Numbered from the stretch's first letter, positions 35,687 through 49,426 are shown. The stretch is DNA of 64,000 nucleotides from Quillaja saponaria (GCA_029379385.1 CM055608.1:28642350-28706349), one strand, 5' to 3'. The notes: generated by a model not told the origin, from the letters alone. Numbers and translations are program-made.

Positions 35687-37576
35687 TATTAAAAGTATGA
35701 AAAGTTATTATAAGAAAATAGTAGTATATAAGATTAATGATGGAGGTAAATTAATATTCATTTAGGAAGAGGAAAAAAAAATGAAAAAAATAAAATAATA
35801 TGAAAAGGAAGATATTAATTAAGTAATTAAAATAATATATTTAAACATGAAATGATAATCAAAATTCTTATATGTCACATTAATAACATTTTATTTATTT
35901 ACAAATTAACAGAAAATATTAATTAGCTACAGTACTACATGACAAATGACTATACAATGACTATATTTACAAATGATAATCAGAATTCTTATATGTCACA
36001 TGACATTGTCATTTGTCACGATTCACAACCGGAATCAAATTTCTCTTTGTTTTAATATATATATATATAAATATGATATATGATTGCTTGGTCTTGTATC
36101 GGAGGCTGCTTCAAACAACTGAATCAGAGGCGAAGCATCAGGGGGTGGTGGTGTCATACTGTCAGTTTGTCATGGAGGGCTTACTCCTTAGCCGCCTGAA
36201 TTATGTGCGTTTCAAATTTCAATAGCCGCCTATTTCTTTTGTTTTGTTTTTTTCCAAATATACTCACTTCCTTCCACCATTAATTCATTTTTTATTTTCC
36301 TAGTTTTTTGTTTTATTCTTTTATAATTCAAATAAAAATGAATTAATTGAATTTGAAAGTCATGAATTCGTACATGTAGTACTGAGAGCCGCCTGGTGTC
36401 ATGTAGTGAGTAACGTTCCATCACAAACATGTTACATTTGTTAATGTGTATGACTTCTCTACAGTTTGCTACTTAAAGTTTAGTTTTTCTTTTTTGCTCA
36501 TAAAAGATATATTGAAACTATAAGATACTACGCATATAATGGTCTATTTTACATAGTTAATTGCTAATAAAAGTAAAATTAAATTTTAAATTCACGATAT
36601 TATTTTATTAGTTGAATACGAACTCTCTAATTGTATTTTTTTTTTAATTAAAAAGTTTCCAATATATGAACTTAATTAATTTGAATGATGTTTTGAAAGT
36701 TAGATAGATTATTTTTTTATTATTATTGTTAATATATTATTACAAAATTTATTCAATTTTTTAACAAAACTAAATGCTTATAAACATAGTATCTTTTTTT
36801 GGGTGAAATTGTAAGTCAATTACAATGAAGCAAAACACACTAGTTATAGTCGTGAAAAATAAAATTTTTGTAAATTAATTAGTTTTTGAGAATAAAAATT
36901 TTATAAATTTTTTAGTTGATGTTCATATAAACTAGTTTGAACATATCTGATTGTTAAATAATAATAAAAAATAACTTGATTATTGAATCTATTTGTACAT
37001 AACAAAACTGAGATTGCTTAGGAAACTATATCATGTACATGACACATCCTATTTTTACTCTTAAGAGAACAAAATGCAAAAATTTGAATTACGATTTTAT
37101 AATTTAGTGGTATTACGTCGTTCATGTGTTGAAAGAGATTTTCATTTATTATAGTTAAATGGCTTAGTCATTATATAGTATATTTGCATAGCTTAATTTG
37201 TATGTGGTAAGCAATTAAACTATAAACTAGTATGTATGGATCAATCACTAAGTTTTTTAAGATCAAGAATTTATATTTATATTTTTAAATTATCGACAAT
37301 AATCTCCTTTTTATAACTATTCTCTTATAATGAATATTTTAGGTTTGCTACGTTTAATTAGATTTATTTATTTTGGGTCGAGAATATGAAAGGGTGATTG
37401 CGTTCGGAAAATAAAAATTTTATTCTGTTAATGTACGAACAAAATGACCAAATTATTATTTTTAATCAATTCAAAGATGAACAAGATTAATTTGGAACAT
37501 GAATAACTCAATTAATATTCATGTATTACCAAGCACAACCAAATTACAAGTTTAGACCCACAATATCAAACTTGAC
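35687..37576. other. AT-rich spacer
   Basis: Spacer downstream of the MYB gene. A near-duplicate phrase 'aaatgataatcaaaattctt'/'aaatgataatcagaattctt', followed by 'atatgtcaca', occurs near 35850 and 35970. No gene is recognised. Confidence 0.5.
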
Positions 37577-38699
37577 TCAAATTTCTGGTAACTCTGTTAA
37601 TTCTTCAGCTCTAGTGAAAATGTCTAACCAAAACTCCATGCTTTTATCACCCTTACAATTTAAACTAAAACCATGAACTGGTTCCGTACTTATCATAGAC
37701 ACTGGAAATTGCGATTGTGGGTTAGCACCATCAACATTGACCGGGACATCAGTTGCTATATCAGAATCACCATCACCACCGGACAAAACTTCCGACCAAA
37801 AACTCTCATCCGCTTCTGGAAAATACCCCGGTGATTCCACATTCATCGACCTTGTGTCGGTCACGGTGGACATTTCACTTGATGAAGAATATTGTGATGG
37901 AGAGAGTGGACTCAATTCTGGGAATTGGGATTTCACATGAGACTTTGGATCAGTGCTATTTTGTTTGGCGTTAACGTGATGATGATGGGTTTGTTTAAGT
38001 TTCTTTTTCAAGTGAGTGTGCCAAACGTTTTTGATCTCGTTGTCTGTACGTCCTGGTAATCTCGATGCAATAGCTGACCATCTGGACGTAAATTAACACA
38101 AAATGATCAATACAAAATCAGATTAAGCAACAACTTGCGCCTTTTATGGTAAATAATTTACTATTTTTAGTGTTAGAGAACGTAAGATTTTACTATTAGC
38201 ACGTCAAAATGTTAATTGCAGCAATAAAGAATTCTTTTCAGATCTAATTTTTTTATTTATTATTATTATTATCCTTTTTCTTCTCCCAAAGAAAAGAAGA
38301 AAAAGCTAATGATGTTGAGCTAGTCCAATCTAAAGAAATCTACCTGTTTCCCAAGGTTTCATGCAAATTGATGATGATATCTTCTTCTTCTCGGGTAAAA
38401 TTTCCTCTTTTAATGTCGGGCCTCAAGTAATTTGTCCACCGGAGCCGGCAACTCTTGCCACACCTTAACAAACCTGAAAAACCAAAACCAATATATATAC
38501 ATAAGCTAATTAGATTCAAACTTGCATATACTAATTAATCAAAACCCTTTAAAATTAATTACTTACCAGCTTGTTTTGGCAGTGCACGCCAATTGCTATG
38601 GCCGTGAGTTTGAATGTAATTGATGAGTATTTCATCTTCTTCAGGTGTCCAAGGCCCTTTCTTCAATCCCATTTTCTCACAGCATGGAGCTCTCACCAT
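37577..38699 (-). CDS. MYB14: R2R3-MYB transcription factor, MYB14-like
   Basis: Three minus-strand exons, 38699-38567, 38473-38344 and 38081-37577, give 255 residues with introns at the two positions usual for R2R3-MYB genes. R2 (about residues 14-63) has '[20 protein letters not shown]' and '[19 protein letters not shown]'. R3 (67-115) has '[20 protein letters not shown]' and '[20 protein letters not shown]'. The C-terminal region carries '[10 protein letters not shown]', the subgroup 2 motif, and ends '[20 protein letters not shown]', as in MYB13/14/15-type proteins. A His run follows R3. In other plants this subgroup responds to cold and other stress and, in grapevine, activates stilbene synthesis; any target here is inference. 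Gene order (RUS2 and ADF6 on the same side as in Arabidopsis) supports MYB14 rather than MYB13 or MYB15. Confidence 0.92.
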
Positions 38700-39215
38700 G
38701 TTAATATTGAAAGCACTCTTCTTTTGAATTTTGATCGATTGAGCTCTGTCAAACAGCAGCCCTCAATCTGTTTCTACTTTCTATTGGGATATCAAAGCTC
38801 AGAACTACTTGGCATCTCTACCTCTTCATTTTTATACTGGATAACCACAAGTGTGTAAGGATTGCTTTTGCTAGGTACACGATCATTTATTTATTTTTTA
38901 TTTAAAAAACTATAAACACTTAACATTTATATAAATAGTAACCTCATCGCACGTGAAGGTATTAAGAGATTACAGTAATTATTACAAAAATATTTTAAAT
39001 GTAATTATAATTCTTCTTAAAAAATAGTTTGAGGTACGTGTATTGAGTTAATTTATTTTTTTAATTATTCTTTAAATTTTTAAAATTAATATAAAATATT
39101 ATAATACATTATAATTAAAGTTTATATGCATTGAATAACATAAAGGGATATCCCGCCCATAATTTCTGTGTCGGCTCATTCTCTCACATATCTGCCTCGC
39201 ACTCTTACAAGTGGT

Positions 39216-39242
39216 GGGGGGGGGGGGGGTGGGGGGGGGGGG
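39216..39242. repeat. Interrupted poly-G tract (G14-T-G12)
   Basis: Fourteen G, one T, then twelve G, preceded by 'gtggt'. It is similar to the G19 tract at 3762. Its length may be unreliable. Confidence 0.9.
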
Positions 39243-39773
39243 TTGTTGTGATGTGATTTGTTAATGGGTGGTCAAATGAAACGTGTGGGGATTAGACTTA
39301 AAATTTGGAAATTATATAGGTGTGGCATTAGACGTCCATGGTAGGCTAGCTGTTTGCCTGTTTCTATTTGGTTTCAACCAGCTAATTTTTTATTAACGAT
39401 AAATTATATTCGTGTCAATTTACATAAATTTTATAGAACACTTTTAACTAGTTAGTTTTGGTTACATATTAATTTTATTATATTATATGCAATAGAAAAC
39501 TAGTTTGTTTGTACTAGTCAATTATTATGTGGGTCTCTATCAACCATTTTGAAATTACTGAAGTTTGATTCAACAAATGTGAACTGTTATAAGAGACAAA
39601 ATTTTATTAATTTCTCAAAACGTTTCTTAATTTTTTTTAGATATTAATATAAATTAAAATGCCCAAAACCCAATTTTTTTTGTAAAATTTATTTTTGTAA
39701 TTAAATTCAAAAAAAATAAATTAAATAAGAGATACCATTTATCAACGTATATTGAGCAATCTAATAAATGTAA

Positions 39774-40548
39774 GACTAAACTATTAGTTTGGTTTCTCAA
39801 AAATGTTCAACTCATCAAATTTTTTCCTCAATGTTTATTTCCGTCAATTAAGTATTCAATTTTTTTTAATATCAATTTTGTCTTTCAATATTCAATTTCT
39901 CAATTAAGTCTTTACAAGATTTCTGATTTATCAATTTTATCTCTCAATATTTAATTTTATCTATTGAGTCCTTAAAAGATTGAATGTTGTTAATTTTGCT
40001 CCTCCATATATTTGACTAATTGAAAATTATTATTTGAAAAATTAAAAAATATATTTTTATTATTAAATGTGCATGTTACATCTAGAATGAAAAAACAACT
40101 ATATTAACATCCACATTTGCAATCCTTAACTAAACTATTAAGGAAAAAAAAAAGATATTATCTCAAGAAAATCCTAAATGAATTTAGGGAATAAAGATTT
40201 AATATTATTAATTTAATGTATCATTGAATTTTTTTTTTTAATATTACATCCTAAATCTTATATACAAATTAATAATACAAGTTAATTAGCATTTTTATTT
40301 CTTTAACATGCTAAATAGGTATCTATATTAATTCTTAATTAGTGGAATAAAGAGGGATCGATAACATTCAATATTGAAGGACTAAATGGATAATTTTAAA
40401 ATCTTTTAGGGATCTATTGATAAATTGAACGATGAATGATGAAATTGATAATTTTAAAATAATTCTGGAATTTGATTGATGAAATTAAACAATGAGGGAC
40501 AAAAATAATAAATTAAACATTTTTGAGGGACCAAATAGTAGTTTAGTC
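39774..40548. mobile_element. Non-autonomous element with terminal inverted repeats
   Basis: The left end, 'GACTAAACTATTAGTTTGGT' then 'TTCTCAAAAATGTTCAA', matches the reverse complement of the right end, 'GACTAAACTACTATTTGGTC' then 'CCTCAAAAATGTTTAA'. Beyond this, looser copies of 'caattttgtc...ttcaat' run inwards on both sides. No coding capacity is seen. I could not define a convincing target-site duplication, so the superfamily is open. Confidence 0.65.
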
Positions 40549-43500
40549 CAAATTTAATTTATGTGTATATAGAGCTTAATTTTTTAGGTCTTTTGGTTCT
40601 TTGTTGTTCAATGGTTTTGTTTTATCTATCAATATAAGGAAAAAAAAAATCTGATTTCTTTATATATATATATATAATATGTGATTTTTGCATTTACTTT
40701 TATAGTAGCCTCATCGAAAACACGTGTTAAAAAGCTTTTTAATATTACATGTAAGTTATTTTAATTAGATAGTACTACTTGAAAAAGTTATTGTGAGTTA
40801 CTAATTAGTTAATTAAAAAATATTAATTTGATGTGAGTAAACCAGTGAGTATGTGTTTTTTATTTTGGGGATAAAAATAAAAAATAGGTAAGAAGATACT
40901 AGTTAAGACTTCTTTTTAATTTTTTTTAAAATAAATTAAATTAGTAAAAATACCCTGTAACTTAAAAAAAGTAAGAAATTATAAATATAAGAGATGGTAA
41001 GAAGGTGTGTGGTAAAAAAAGCAGTTAAATACATATGATATTATAAAGATATTTTGACTTTTATAATAATATAGAAGTATGATAAGTTTGAACAGTTTTG
41101 AATATTTTGAGTACTGAAGGTACAATTTTTTTTTATTTGTTTAAATTTAATTAGGAAAATTTTCTTATTCTTTCATTTGAATAAGGAATTTGAGTTTAGT
41201 GACTTACTGGTAAAAAAAGAGGCTAGCCCAAAAGAAATAATATATATTTTTTTTGTAATTTAGTTCAAAAGCAAATAATTCTTATTTATTTTATTAGTTA
41301 CTTTTTTCCCACTATAAAAGAATTATGACCTTTTTTTTTTTTGAAGAAAAAATAAAAATGAATTGCTTTAAGGGGTGAACAAAGAAGTCAAAACTAAGCG
41401 ACCAGCTTGGTCCTGAATTTCACAAAGGTCCAAAAAACTTTATATGTAAATAGGAATCAAAATCAAAGTGAACTAAGAAATTCAATAAAGTTAATCAATA
41501 AAAAAAATTAAAAATACCTCAAGTTGGATGATAAGAAAGGTACAGTTTTCTTTGCTTGCTTCACCAGTTCACCACCATGCAAATTCCAGTTGTTGTTGTT
41601 GTTTTTTTTTTTTTTTTTTTATTTTATAATTTATGTGCAAGCTAGCTTTCAAAGATTACTATCTTTGACTAGCTGACTACAACTTAAAAATATTATCATT
41701 TTTGACATAAAAAATAAATCAACAAAATTAATTAACTAAAAAGCAGAAGTTTGAAAAAAATATTACAAATAAAAATGACAGGAAAAGGCATTTGCAGATG
41801 TGAGATGTGACAAAAACCTTCACCAAGTAATTAATTAGGTGCAAAGTAGCATGTTGTTTGATATGATTAAAATTACTTGAGGTTAACAAAATTAATTAGT
41901 AACACTGTTTGAAACTTGAAAGTATTATCTGTACTTGTGATATATAGATAGTTAGAATATATTATGACACATGATTAATATCTGATTATTATAATTAGTC
42001 GTATACTAAGCTAGATTCATTATGATAGATCAACTTGTATAATTTATATATACAAATTTCTTCTATATAATTAATCAAATCATTTTATTTTAATATAATA
42101 TAAAATTATTATTATATTCAATGCACTAACAGTATTTTGTATTAAGTAACGTAAGAAAAAGATACCTACGTATGTTGTCCTCTTCATCTAGTATAATGCA
42201 CTAACAGTATTTTCTAAAACGCGAAGTGCATCGCCATTTACTATATAGTACTATTGGATATTGGATATGCAATGATGTTGTGTAAAAAACCGATTAAAAA
42301 CACATATACCAAACGTTTCATAAATTAATTAGATAAAAATTTGTAAGTAGTGATAAAGAAAATCTTTGCCACAAGATAAATGCCTGACTTACCAGCTGAT
42401 TTGGTTGTATGCATTATGCATCATACATACAAAGGTCGTAATTAAGACAGTTTTCCTTGACTAATTGTAAGCAAAGAAGATGTGCTCCACTCTTGTCACC
42501 TTCAACCATTAATACTAATGTATACGAAAAACTTATACTCCTCTTATTAAATGTATTGATACCTAATTATGACAAAGTTAGCTAGCTCCTCATCCATAAC
42601 TAAGAAAATCTGTCGGAGATAATTTTCTTCATTTTTATAAATTTCATGTCGAGTGAAAACGAAATTAATTAAATTTTAGATTTTTAAGTGGAGCCAAGAA
42701 AATTATTAATTAATACTTTTATGTGTTTTATATTTTATGTATACCTTTAAAAGATCTACTGGTCTTAAAGTTGTTTATAAAAAAGATTATAATTGGTTGC
42801 TTCTTACCAACTTTAATTGGAACTATACTAGATATTCAAAAGGATATCATTCTTTTGTAAAAGTATATTTGAAAGTTGAGACTTATCTTTAGAGGTGATG
42901 ATGGTCAGAGTGTCCAAACTTGACACTGCTTCTTAATTCTTTCTGGTGTCTCCAGTACTGTCCCACATTTAACATATATTAATCGCAAAATCTTATGCCA
43001 CAAAATGTACAGTTTTTAGTCATGCATGGAGCATGGTGTCCTACATATATATGTTGCTTTTGACCAGAAAAGCAATTAAATTGAAGCTACATTGAAATAT
43101 TTCCTTAATTTGTACTTAAATAATTTAATAAATATTTTGTAATCTCAATGTGATAATTTCTCATATTACTTAGGATGTAAAATTTTACATTACTCACATA
43201 TTCTAACATCAATTGATCGACTTTATTTTAAGAATGTGATAATATATAAAATAATCTCGACCGAGAGCTATAATAAATATAAATTAAGATGTAAATCATT
43301 CCAGATATTGACTATAAACTCGGGTGGACCACGTCTTTCTTCATCTTGGCTCACATCTGGTTGTAAAAATGAATCAGAAAAATTCTCACAATTGTGAACT
43401 ATGGCCGAGGCTTTCAATTCTAATCAATAATTCCAATTTTAGGATCCAAACAGACCCTTGTTTTAGTTACAATACTTAACACCAATGTTTCGACTGGCCT

Positions 43501-44179
43501 GGCCAGGCGAGGCGGGGTCTCAAAACATTGCTCAACACACATGCAATGCTACTGAGAACGATAATTTCACTATATTGAAAACATTAGAAGTGCCATAACT
43601 TTGACATTGTCGTTCTGTCTCAATCGCACAGCTGCAATTTAGTGTCACATAAGCTGTGGAATTTGATGTCAAGTCAAAAAGGAAACGAGCAAAAAGAATC
43701 CTATCTCGTTCACTAGAAAATGAGAAACATCTGGTTCACAAGTAGAGTCAATAAACCCACGTTTCTGAAGCCTTCCCCATCACACCTGCAATGTTTGAAA
43801 GTCACAAGCACTGTGTGGAGCTACCAGTTAATAGAATATTGTGGTTCTAAAAATAAGATGCCAGCCTGACCTAGTCTCTGTCTTATAATGTCGGAGTTCA
43901 AACTAGGCCATGGACTCCTTTATCATGAGTATAACAACACTGAAGGAAACTGACCGACCATCTGTCGGCAAGAGTCTTCCCAAATACAACGGGGACCTAC
44001 TTATCTCTTTTCTTAAACAAAGGTCAAAACAATACAAGGTTGTTCAACTATAATCATACCAAGTTACACCAGTACCTGCCTTCCTGACACTAATCATATC
44101 CAGGTTTTAGAAATTGGATGAAAGAAAACCCTGCTGAAGCTAAAGAAAAAATAATTTACTGAGGTTTATATGATTACTA

Positions 44180-47100
44180 CTACCATGCAAAACGGCTCCC
44201 TGTTCCATCAAGAAAACGGTCAGTATGCCACCCTTTACTCTGTAGTTCTCCTAAAAATATAGAGAAGACATCATTCATCTTCTCGTATGCTTCTTGTAGG
44301 ATGGTAGCGCTAAGTTCATGGGAGGACTTCTGTATTTGTGCAGCATATGCAGCAACTAGCCACCCTCTCAATGCATCTTCACCACTAGCATCATGCTCCA
44401 ATACCATGTCAACACATTTACCTCCATGACTTAAAAGAAACTTCTCCTCAGGGAATATTTGTTTTAATTCGTTTAGTTTTGAAGGCCTTAACGACCATGT
44501 GCAACGCCCTACCCACTTTTACATTACCAGCATCTTCTATCAGTCGCCCAGGGAAATAACAGATCTTCTTGGTACCTTAGGTCAGCAGGGCTCGATGCTT
44601 TTCCTGTCTGGTTTGAATTACAATTAAAAAAAGTTAAACTACAGTATTGTTTTTCATAATAAGTTCTGTCTTCATTTACTTCAATAGTTCTAATCTAACC
44701 TTCAAAAAATTAGCCACAATCATTCCAGTCCTCTGTGGGTTCAATGTATTGACGGGAGTCGCTCTCATTTCTTCTGTAACACTGTAAATATGTGCTGCTG
44801 CAAGAAGAGGACCAACAACCATCTACAAAAAATAATTCATGATTTATTAGTTCAGAACTACCAAGAACCTGTCAATTTCTCATTACAGTATATGACTTGT
44901 CTCATTATATCTCCAAGATAATCCAGAATATAATACTTGCTTGGATACCTTTACTTAGCAGTTTGGCTCCAAATATCCAAACCTTATGGCCTAAGTCCTT
45001 GGCCAAGATTCCATAATCCCCAGGCTTCAGTTATTCCATAATAAAATCAATCTTACTGGAAATCCCAACATGCCTACAGTTTTAACCTGAATCACTATCT
45101 TATTACATTAATAAATTTATCTGATATTACATTTTTTCTATATACAAATATATAATCACATTAATCATTTCCAATTCAAGGGACTTCATCGCTCTCTTTA
45201 AAATTCAATACCTCATTACTATAATATGGTGGAGTCAATTAATTACTGCCCAATTGCTTCTATCAGGTCATAAAGAGGATCACTGCAAAGTGCTTCTTGA
45301 CTCTAATGCTACAGATAGTTATGCAGTTTATACTGCTAATACTTTTGGATGATTCAATCATGAACTTTCTAGGGGATGCCTTAAATGCTTAACCTTTGCA
45401 AGAGTTTTTTTTTTTTTTTTTTTTTTTTCTTATAGAAAAATCTTATGCAATAGTAACATCACTAAAGTGCATTTGTAGAATCCTGATTCTGAGTCAGCTA
45501 CATTAGCCTTGAGTACAATTGACCAACAATCTGATGTCAATTGTTGATTTTCAATTTTTCATGAGAAGTTCATCAAAAGTAAATAATCAAACTCCAAATT
45601 TTCATGCTTTTCCAGCAATAAAGAACAGAAAATCAGATTTTATTTTTTTATTTTTTCATTTTTCAATTTGTCATATTCTGAGCAAGGGCAACACTAAGAA
45701 GGATTACCAGATCACACCAACTTCATCAGAATCAATTACTGATGGTACTTCTAGTTTCAATTATCTTGAAGAAACATTTGGAAGAGCTTGAACTGTTAAA
45801 AAGTTTCCAAGAATGGTATAAACTCTATCAATCTTCATCTTTTTCAGTAACAAAGATAAGTAGATCAGAATCATTGATTTTCAATTTGTCATATTCTAAG
45901 CAAGGATAAAGTTAAAAAAATGATTACCAGTTCAAACCAAAGTATCACAATGAATAATAATAGAAACTGGATGTCAATACTTTCAAACAATTACATACCT
46001 TTCCTTGCATTGAGGTACAGATAGTGGATGCTAATTGAATTCCAACCCCTATTCCCAAAACATTAAAAAGAGTTGAGATGGCCTCGCCTTTTGCAAAAAG
46101 ATCACTAAGGTTGCCTTCTTTGGCAAATGAAGAATATATAGGCAGTCTTGTTGCTCTTGCAGCAACAACTGCCATCCCCTGTCAAGTCCAAAAGTACATC
46201 AGAGGAGTATGGAATTAATAAATCAATACAACACAAATTTTTCTTCTCATCAATACAAAAAAAAAAAAAACAGTAAATTTTCACTAGAATGAAACATCAC
46301 AATTTCCTATATCATAATGGAAATGGTCATCAATGATCATTGTTGAACCATAACTGTAAGAGATTATAACCTATTCCTGGGGCCTCACCTAACAGATTAA
46401 GCTTTTAGGTGGAATAATTCTTTGACATGGTATCAAAGCCTCTTTGACCAATTGGTTAGGAATTCAAACCATGCCGCTATCCATTCTAAAAAAATTTAAT
46501 TAAAATTTAAGCACAAGGTACGATGAGGGCCTGTGCATTCTCCAAGCCTAATAGGCTTGCACGGGCAGGGGCGTGTAAGAGATTATAACTCATTCCTGGG
46601 GCGTCACCTCTTAAACTTTTTGGTGGAATGGTTCTTTGACAATAACATCAGGAGAAAACAGATAACAATAAAATAAAATACTCAAAATTAGAAGACTTTA
46701 AATAAATACCTTTGCAAAATTGCCTAGCCCTGCCATTTCAAGAAAAAGATGTGGACATAACTGGAGAAAGAACTTCCAAGCCAGTGCCTAAGTCATAAAG
46801 CACATCAGCTGCAAGATGGAAGGATTATTCCAGTCAGACACCTTGAAAAGTGAAAATGCAAGTAAAGGTCAAATCAGTCATATAAAGGAGAGAAAACAAA
46901 TTCAGCCAAGATGTAAACCCAGAATTCTCCAACGTTTAGGTTCTGAATCCATTCTTGCACCTAGGTTGCTACATATGAGCTTTCCCACATGTTGCATTCC
47001 ATCCTTTAGAATCTGGGTTTTAATCACAAGAACAAATTATTTTTGAACAAGAACGACATCAAGACTAATCACAAAAATCTGTTAACTCTGGAACTTGTAA

Positions 47101-48471
47101 AGACCTTCAAATCAAACGGAAAATAGAAAATTACAAGTGCATACAACTTACCCAACTAACCGCAGTTGCTTGAGCAGGAGTGGGTCGCAAGCCTGCAGCA
47201 AATAGCAGTGACTGCAAAGGAGTAAGCATATAGACCAATGACCCCCTCATCATACTTCATAACATGTTCATGTTAAAAATTAAAAATAACCATAAGATTT
47301 GTTATCACTTATCAGTATGTAAATTGAGTCAAATGAAGCAATTATTAAAAATGAAAACAATCTGTATGACTGTATCTTAGTGCTCAAGAAAGTTTTTTCA
47401 TGTTTAATGCATAAAGAAATTGAATTCGATTAATCTGTCATCACATGTTTTTACAGGAGTTTGCAAGTCAGAGGAAGACCTGAGTTGATAGCACTGATAA
47501 TGCTGCACTGCTGAGGTGTTGCAGTGCTCGAAACTGTGTATATCTAAGATAACCTTCATTCACGCTGCAGAAGAAAAATCCAGAAGCTATATGAGCCATT
47601 AACTTCTGCATCTATGCAGTGCCTTGCTAGTACTGGACATAAATAATAAGTCACCTATAGGGGTATCCTGATGGGAAAAATTTGCTCAGGAAGGAGTCAA
47701 CCACCTTATGGTATGCTGGTCTTGAATCAGCGACAATCTTTGCCTATAGAAACCAAAATTAACTAGTTAGTCAGGTTAATGAAAGTGATAGATGAACTCA
47801 GAATTCAAGAAAAGTTTCAAGGTTTTCAAATGCAATGCCAATTAAAACTTTTGCCTCTCTTTGTCCTCTTATCACTAATAACCATCTCCCAGCTCTCCTG
47901 CCTACATCTGCTAACCCAACAATGAGTAATAGCTGAGGATGTGCATTGTCCATATGAACTCATAATAAGAACAAAAATGAGCCATAAACTAATGCGAGTC
48001 CTTCCTCAAACCTTCAACCCAATTAGGAACAAAAAGCAAATGTCTTAGTATGATTTTTAAAATCATAATAGGAAAAAAAATGAGCCATAAACTAATGCGG
48101 ATACTTCCTCTAACCTTCAATCCAATTTGGGTACAAAAAGCAAATGACTTGGTATTGATTTCTTTACATTTTATTGTTAATGAATTAAATTGAAAAGGAA
48201 ATGTAAATAAAAATGAGATGAAGCACAGAATCAACCTGTAACTTCACAAGCCTAAAAAATATTTGGAAAAGCAAGGTGCTCAAACTATCATATTACCAAG
48301 ACCCAGTTACATATACAGCTATAGAGAAAGAAAGAGAGGTATGGAGGACGAGGAACATACAGAAAGTTGACCATCGAGCTCAAACTGGTAGCGGCGAGAA
48401 ACAGAATCAGAGGTTTCGAACCAGAAAACTTGAACTTCAGAGACTTGCTCTGGCTCTTTCTTCTTCATCAT
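44180..48471 (-). CDS. RUS2: Root UVB sensitive 2 (RUS2, DUF647) gene with three +1 frame shifts
   Basis: Nine minus-strand exons with good GT-AG borders: 48471-48361, 47743-47655, 47564-47480, 47211-47152, 47012-46919, 46808-46710, 46178-45999, 44822-44700 and 44607-44180. They cover a full DUF647 protein of about 421 residues, starting 'MMKKKEPEQVSEVQVFWFET' and ending 'DRFLDGTGSRFAW'. Blocks such as 'SKFFPSGYPYSVNEGYLRYT', 'SLLFAAGLRPTPAQATAVSW', 'ARATRLPIYSSFAKEGNLSD' and 'VNTLNPQRTGMIVANFLK' fit RUS2. RUS2 acts with RUS1 in root UV-B sensing, vitamin B6 balance and auxin transport. The frame is broken by one extra base near 46760 (exon 6) and two in exon 9, near 44551 and 44485; I see no other defect. 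These are either true mutations or base errors in the assembly. A TRIM element lies in intron 6. Confidence 0.9.
46355..46641 (+). mobile_element. Complete TRIM retrotransposon in a RUS2 intron
   Basis: This is a terminal-repeat retrotransposon in miniature. LTR1 is 46355-46427 (73 bp) and LTR2 is 46574-46641 (68 bp). Both start TGTAAGAGATTATAAC and end TTCTTTGACA, sharing 'ATTCCTGGGGC' and 'TCACCT'. A primer-binding site, TGGTATCAAAGCC, follows LTR1 (46428-46440), and a purine-rich 'gggcagggg' precedes LTR2. The five bases ATAAC flank both ends (46350-46354 and 46642-46646). There is no coding capacity. It lies between RUS2 exons 7 and 6, antisense to the gene. Confidence 0.88.
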
Positions 48472-49426
48472 AATCTTGTCCTATGTTCATAATTTATAAA
48501 TTTATTCCGTTTATTCAAATATTTAACCAGAAAAGCAATTCAAAGAAGCTATCAAATGGAATGAGAAAAATGGAAGAGCATAAGTAAAAGTACACACCAG
48601 CAAGTTCATGTAGGATAATCGCACTCAAACTACTTCTCTTTCGAAGCGCACAGAGAAAGAGAGAAACAGAGTTCCTTGCCACAAAGGAAGGACAGTGGAT
48701 AGGGACTTCCCCCACAGTGTTGGTTCTCGGAGGCCGCTAACTAATCGGGGAGCAAATGAAAGAGAAAGATCTGTGTCTGGCGAGGAACAGTGTCTTTTTT
48801 ATTATGATATATTCTATGAAGGGAATGCAAAACGAGACCGTAACCTTCAATAGATATTCTATTATCATAATAATACCTTGCTTTGAAATTTATGCAAATA
48901 CATAGTATTATTAATTTGTTAATTTAACTAAGCAATTACATTTATTATTTTTTTAATTTAATAATAAATTATTTTCGTGATCAATTTATTTTTATCCTGA
49001 TTAATCACCTCTTCTATACATCACATGATTAGAAATTTCTCATTTATGTGACACTAGTTAAGTTTTCCAATTGTAGTATTCCTAGTTTTATGCAGGCTTT
49101 CAAAATTAAGTTTTTGCGGTTTGCACAATTGATAACTTCTGACAGTCCAAGAATACCACTAGTAAATTGCTTACACAAGATGAACAAACAATTACCCTAT
49201 GCAGAAGTAGACACCTACTGAGAAAGAAAATATAAAAAATAAACATGTCAAGCCTTACATTACATTATCAAAATGGGCTTTCTTCACCTCAGGAGTATGG
49301 CATCTGCCACATATATTCAAAGATATACATAGAATGATGTACTAAAACTGCTCAGATGAGGATGTTACAAGGAGCTTCCAAATATAAATAGAATGCTGAA
49401 GCCTTTGGGAAGTTGAAAACTGAGTA
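48472..49426. other. Spacer between EAF6 3' end and RUS2 5' end
   Basis: RUS2 leader and promoter, then AT-rich sequence and the EAF6 3' untranslated region. No additional gene is recognised. Confidence 0.5.

Larger units (their letters stand above)
38700..44179. other. AT-rich spacer between MYB14 and RUS2
   Basis: About 5.5 kb without a recognisable gene. It contains the G-tract at 39216-39242 and a terminal-inverted-repeat element at about 39774-40548. The rest is AT-rich with T and A runs (for example near 41605). Confidence 0.55.

Noticed and set aside
36013..36430. Small frames on both strands near 36.0-36.4 kb
   Set aside because: AT-rich, no domain, no splice context; treated as spacer.
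27105..37500. Search for a 3' LTR matching the copia 5' LTR
   Set aside because: No second copy of the LTR phrases was seen after 31040; the element is taken as 3' truncated.
46428..46480. Possible tRNA-derived SINE ('tggtatcaaagcc' to 'attcaaacc')
   Set aside because: The flanking direct repeats, 5-bp target duplication and primer-site position fit a TRIM; no tRNA fold is complete.
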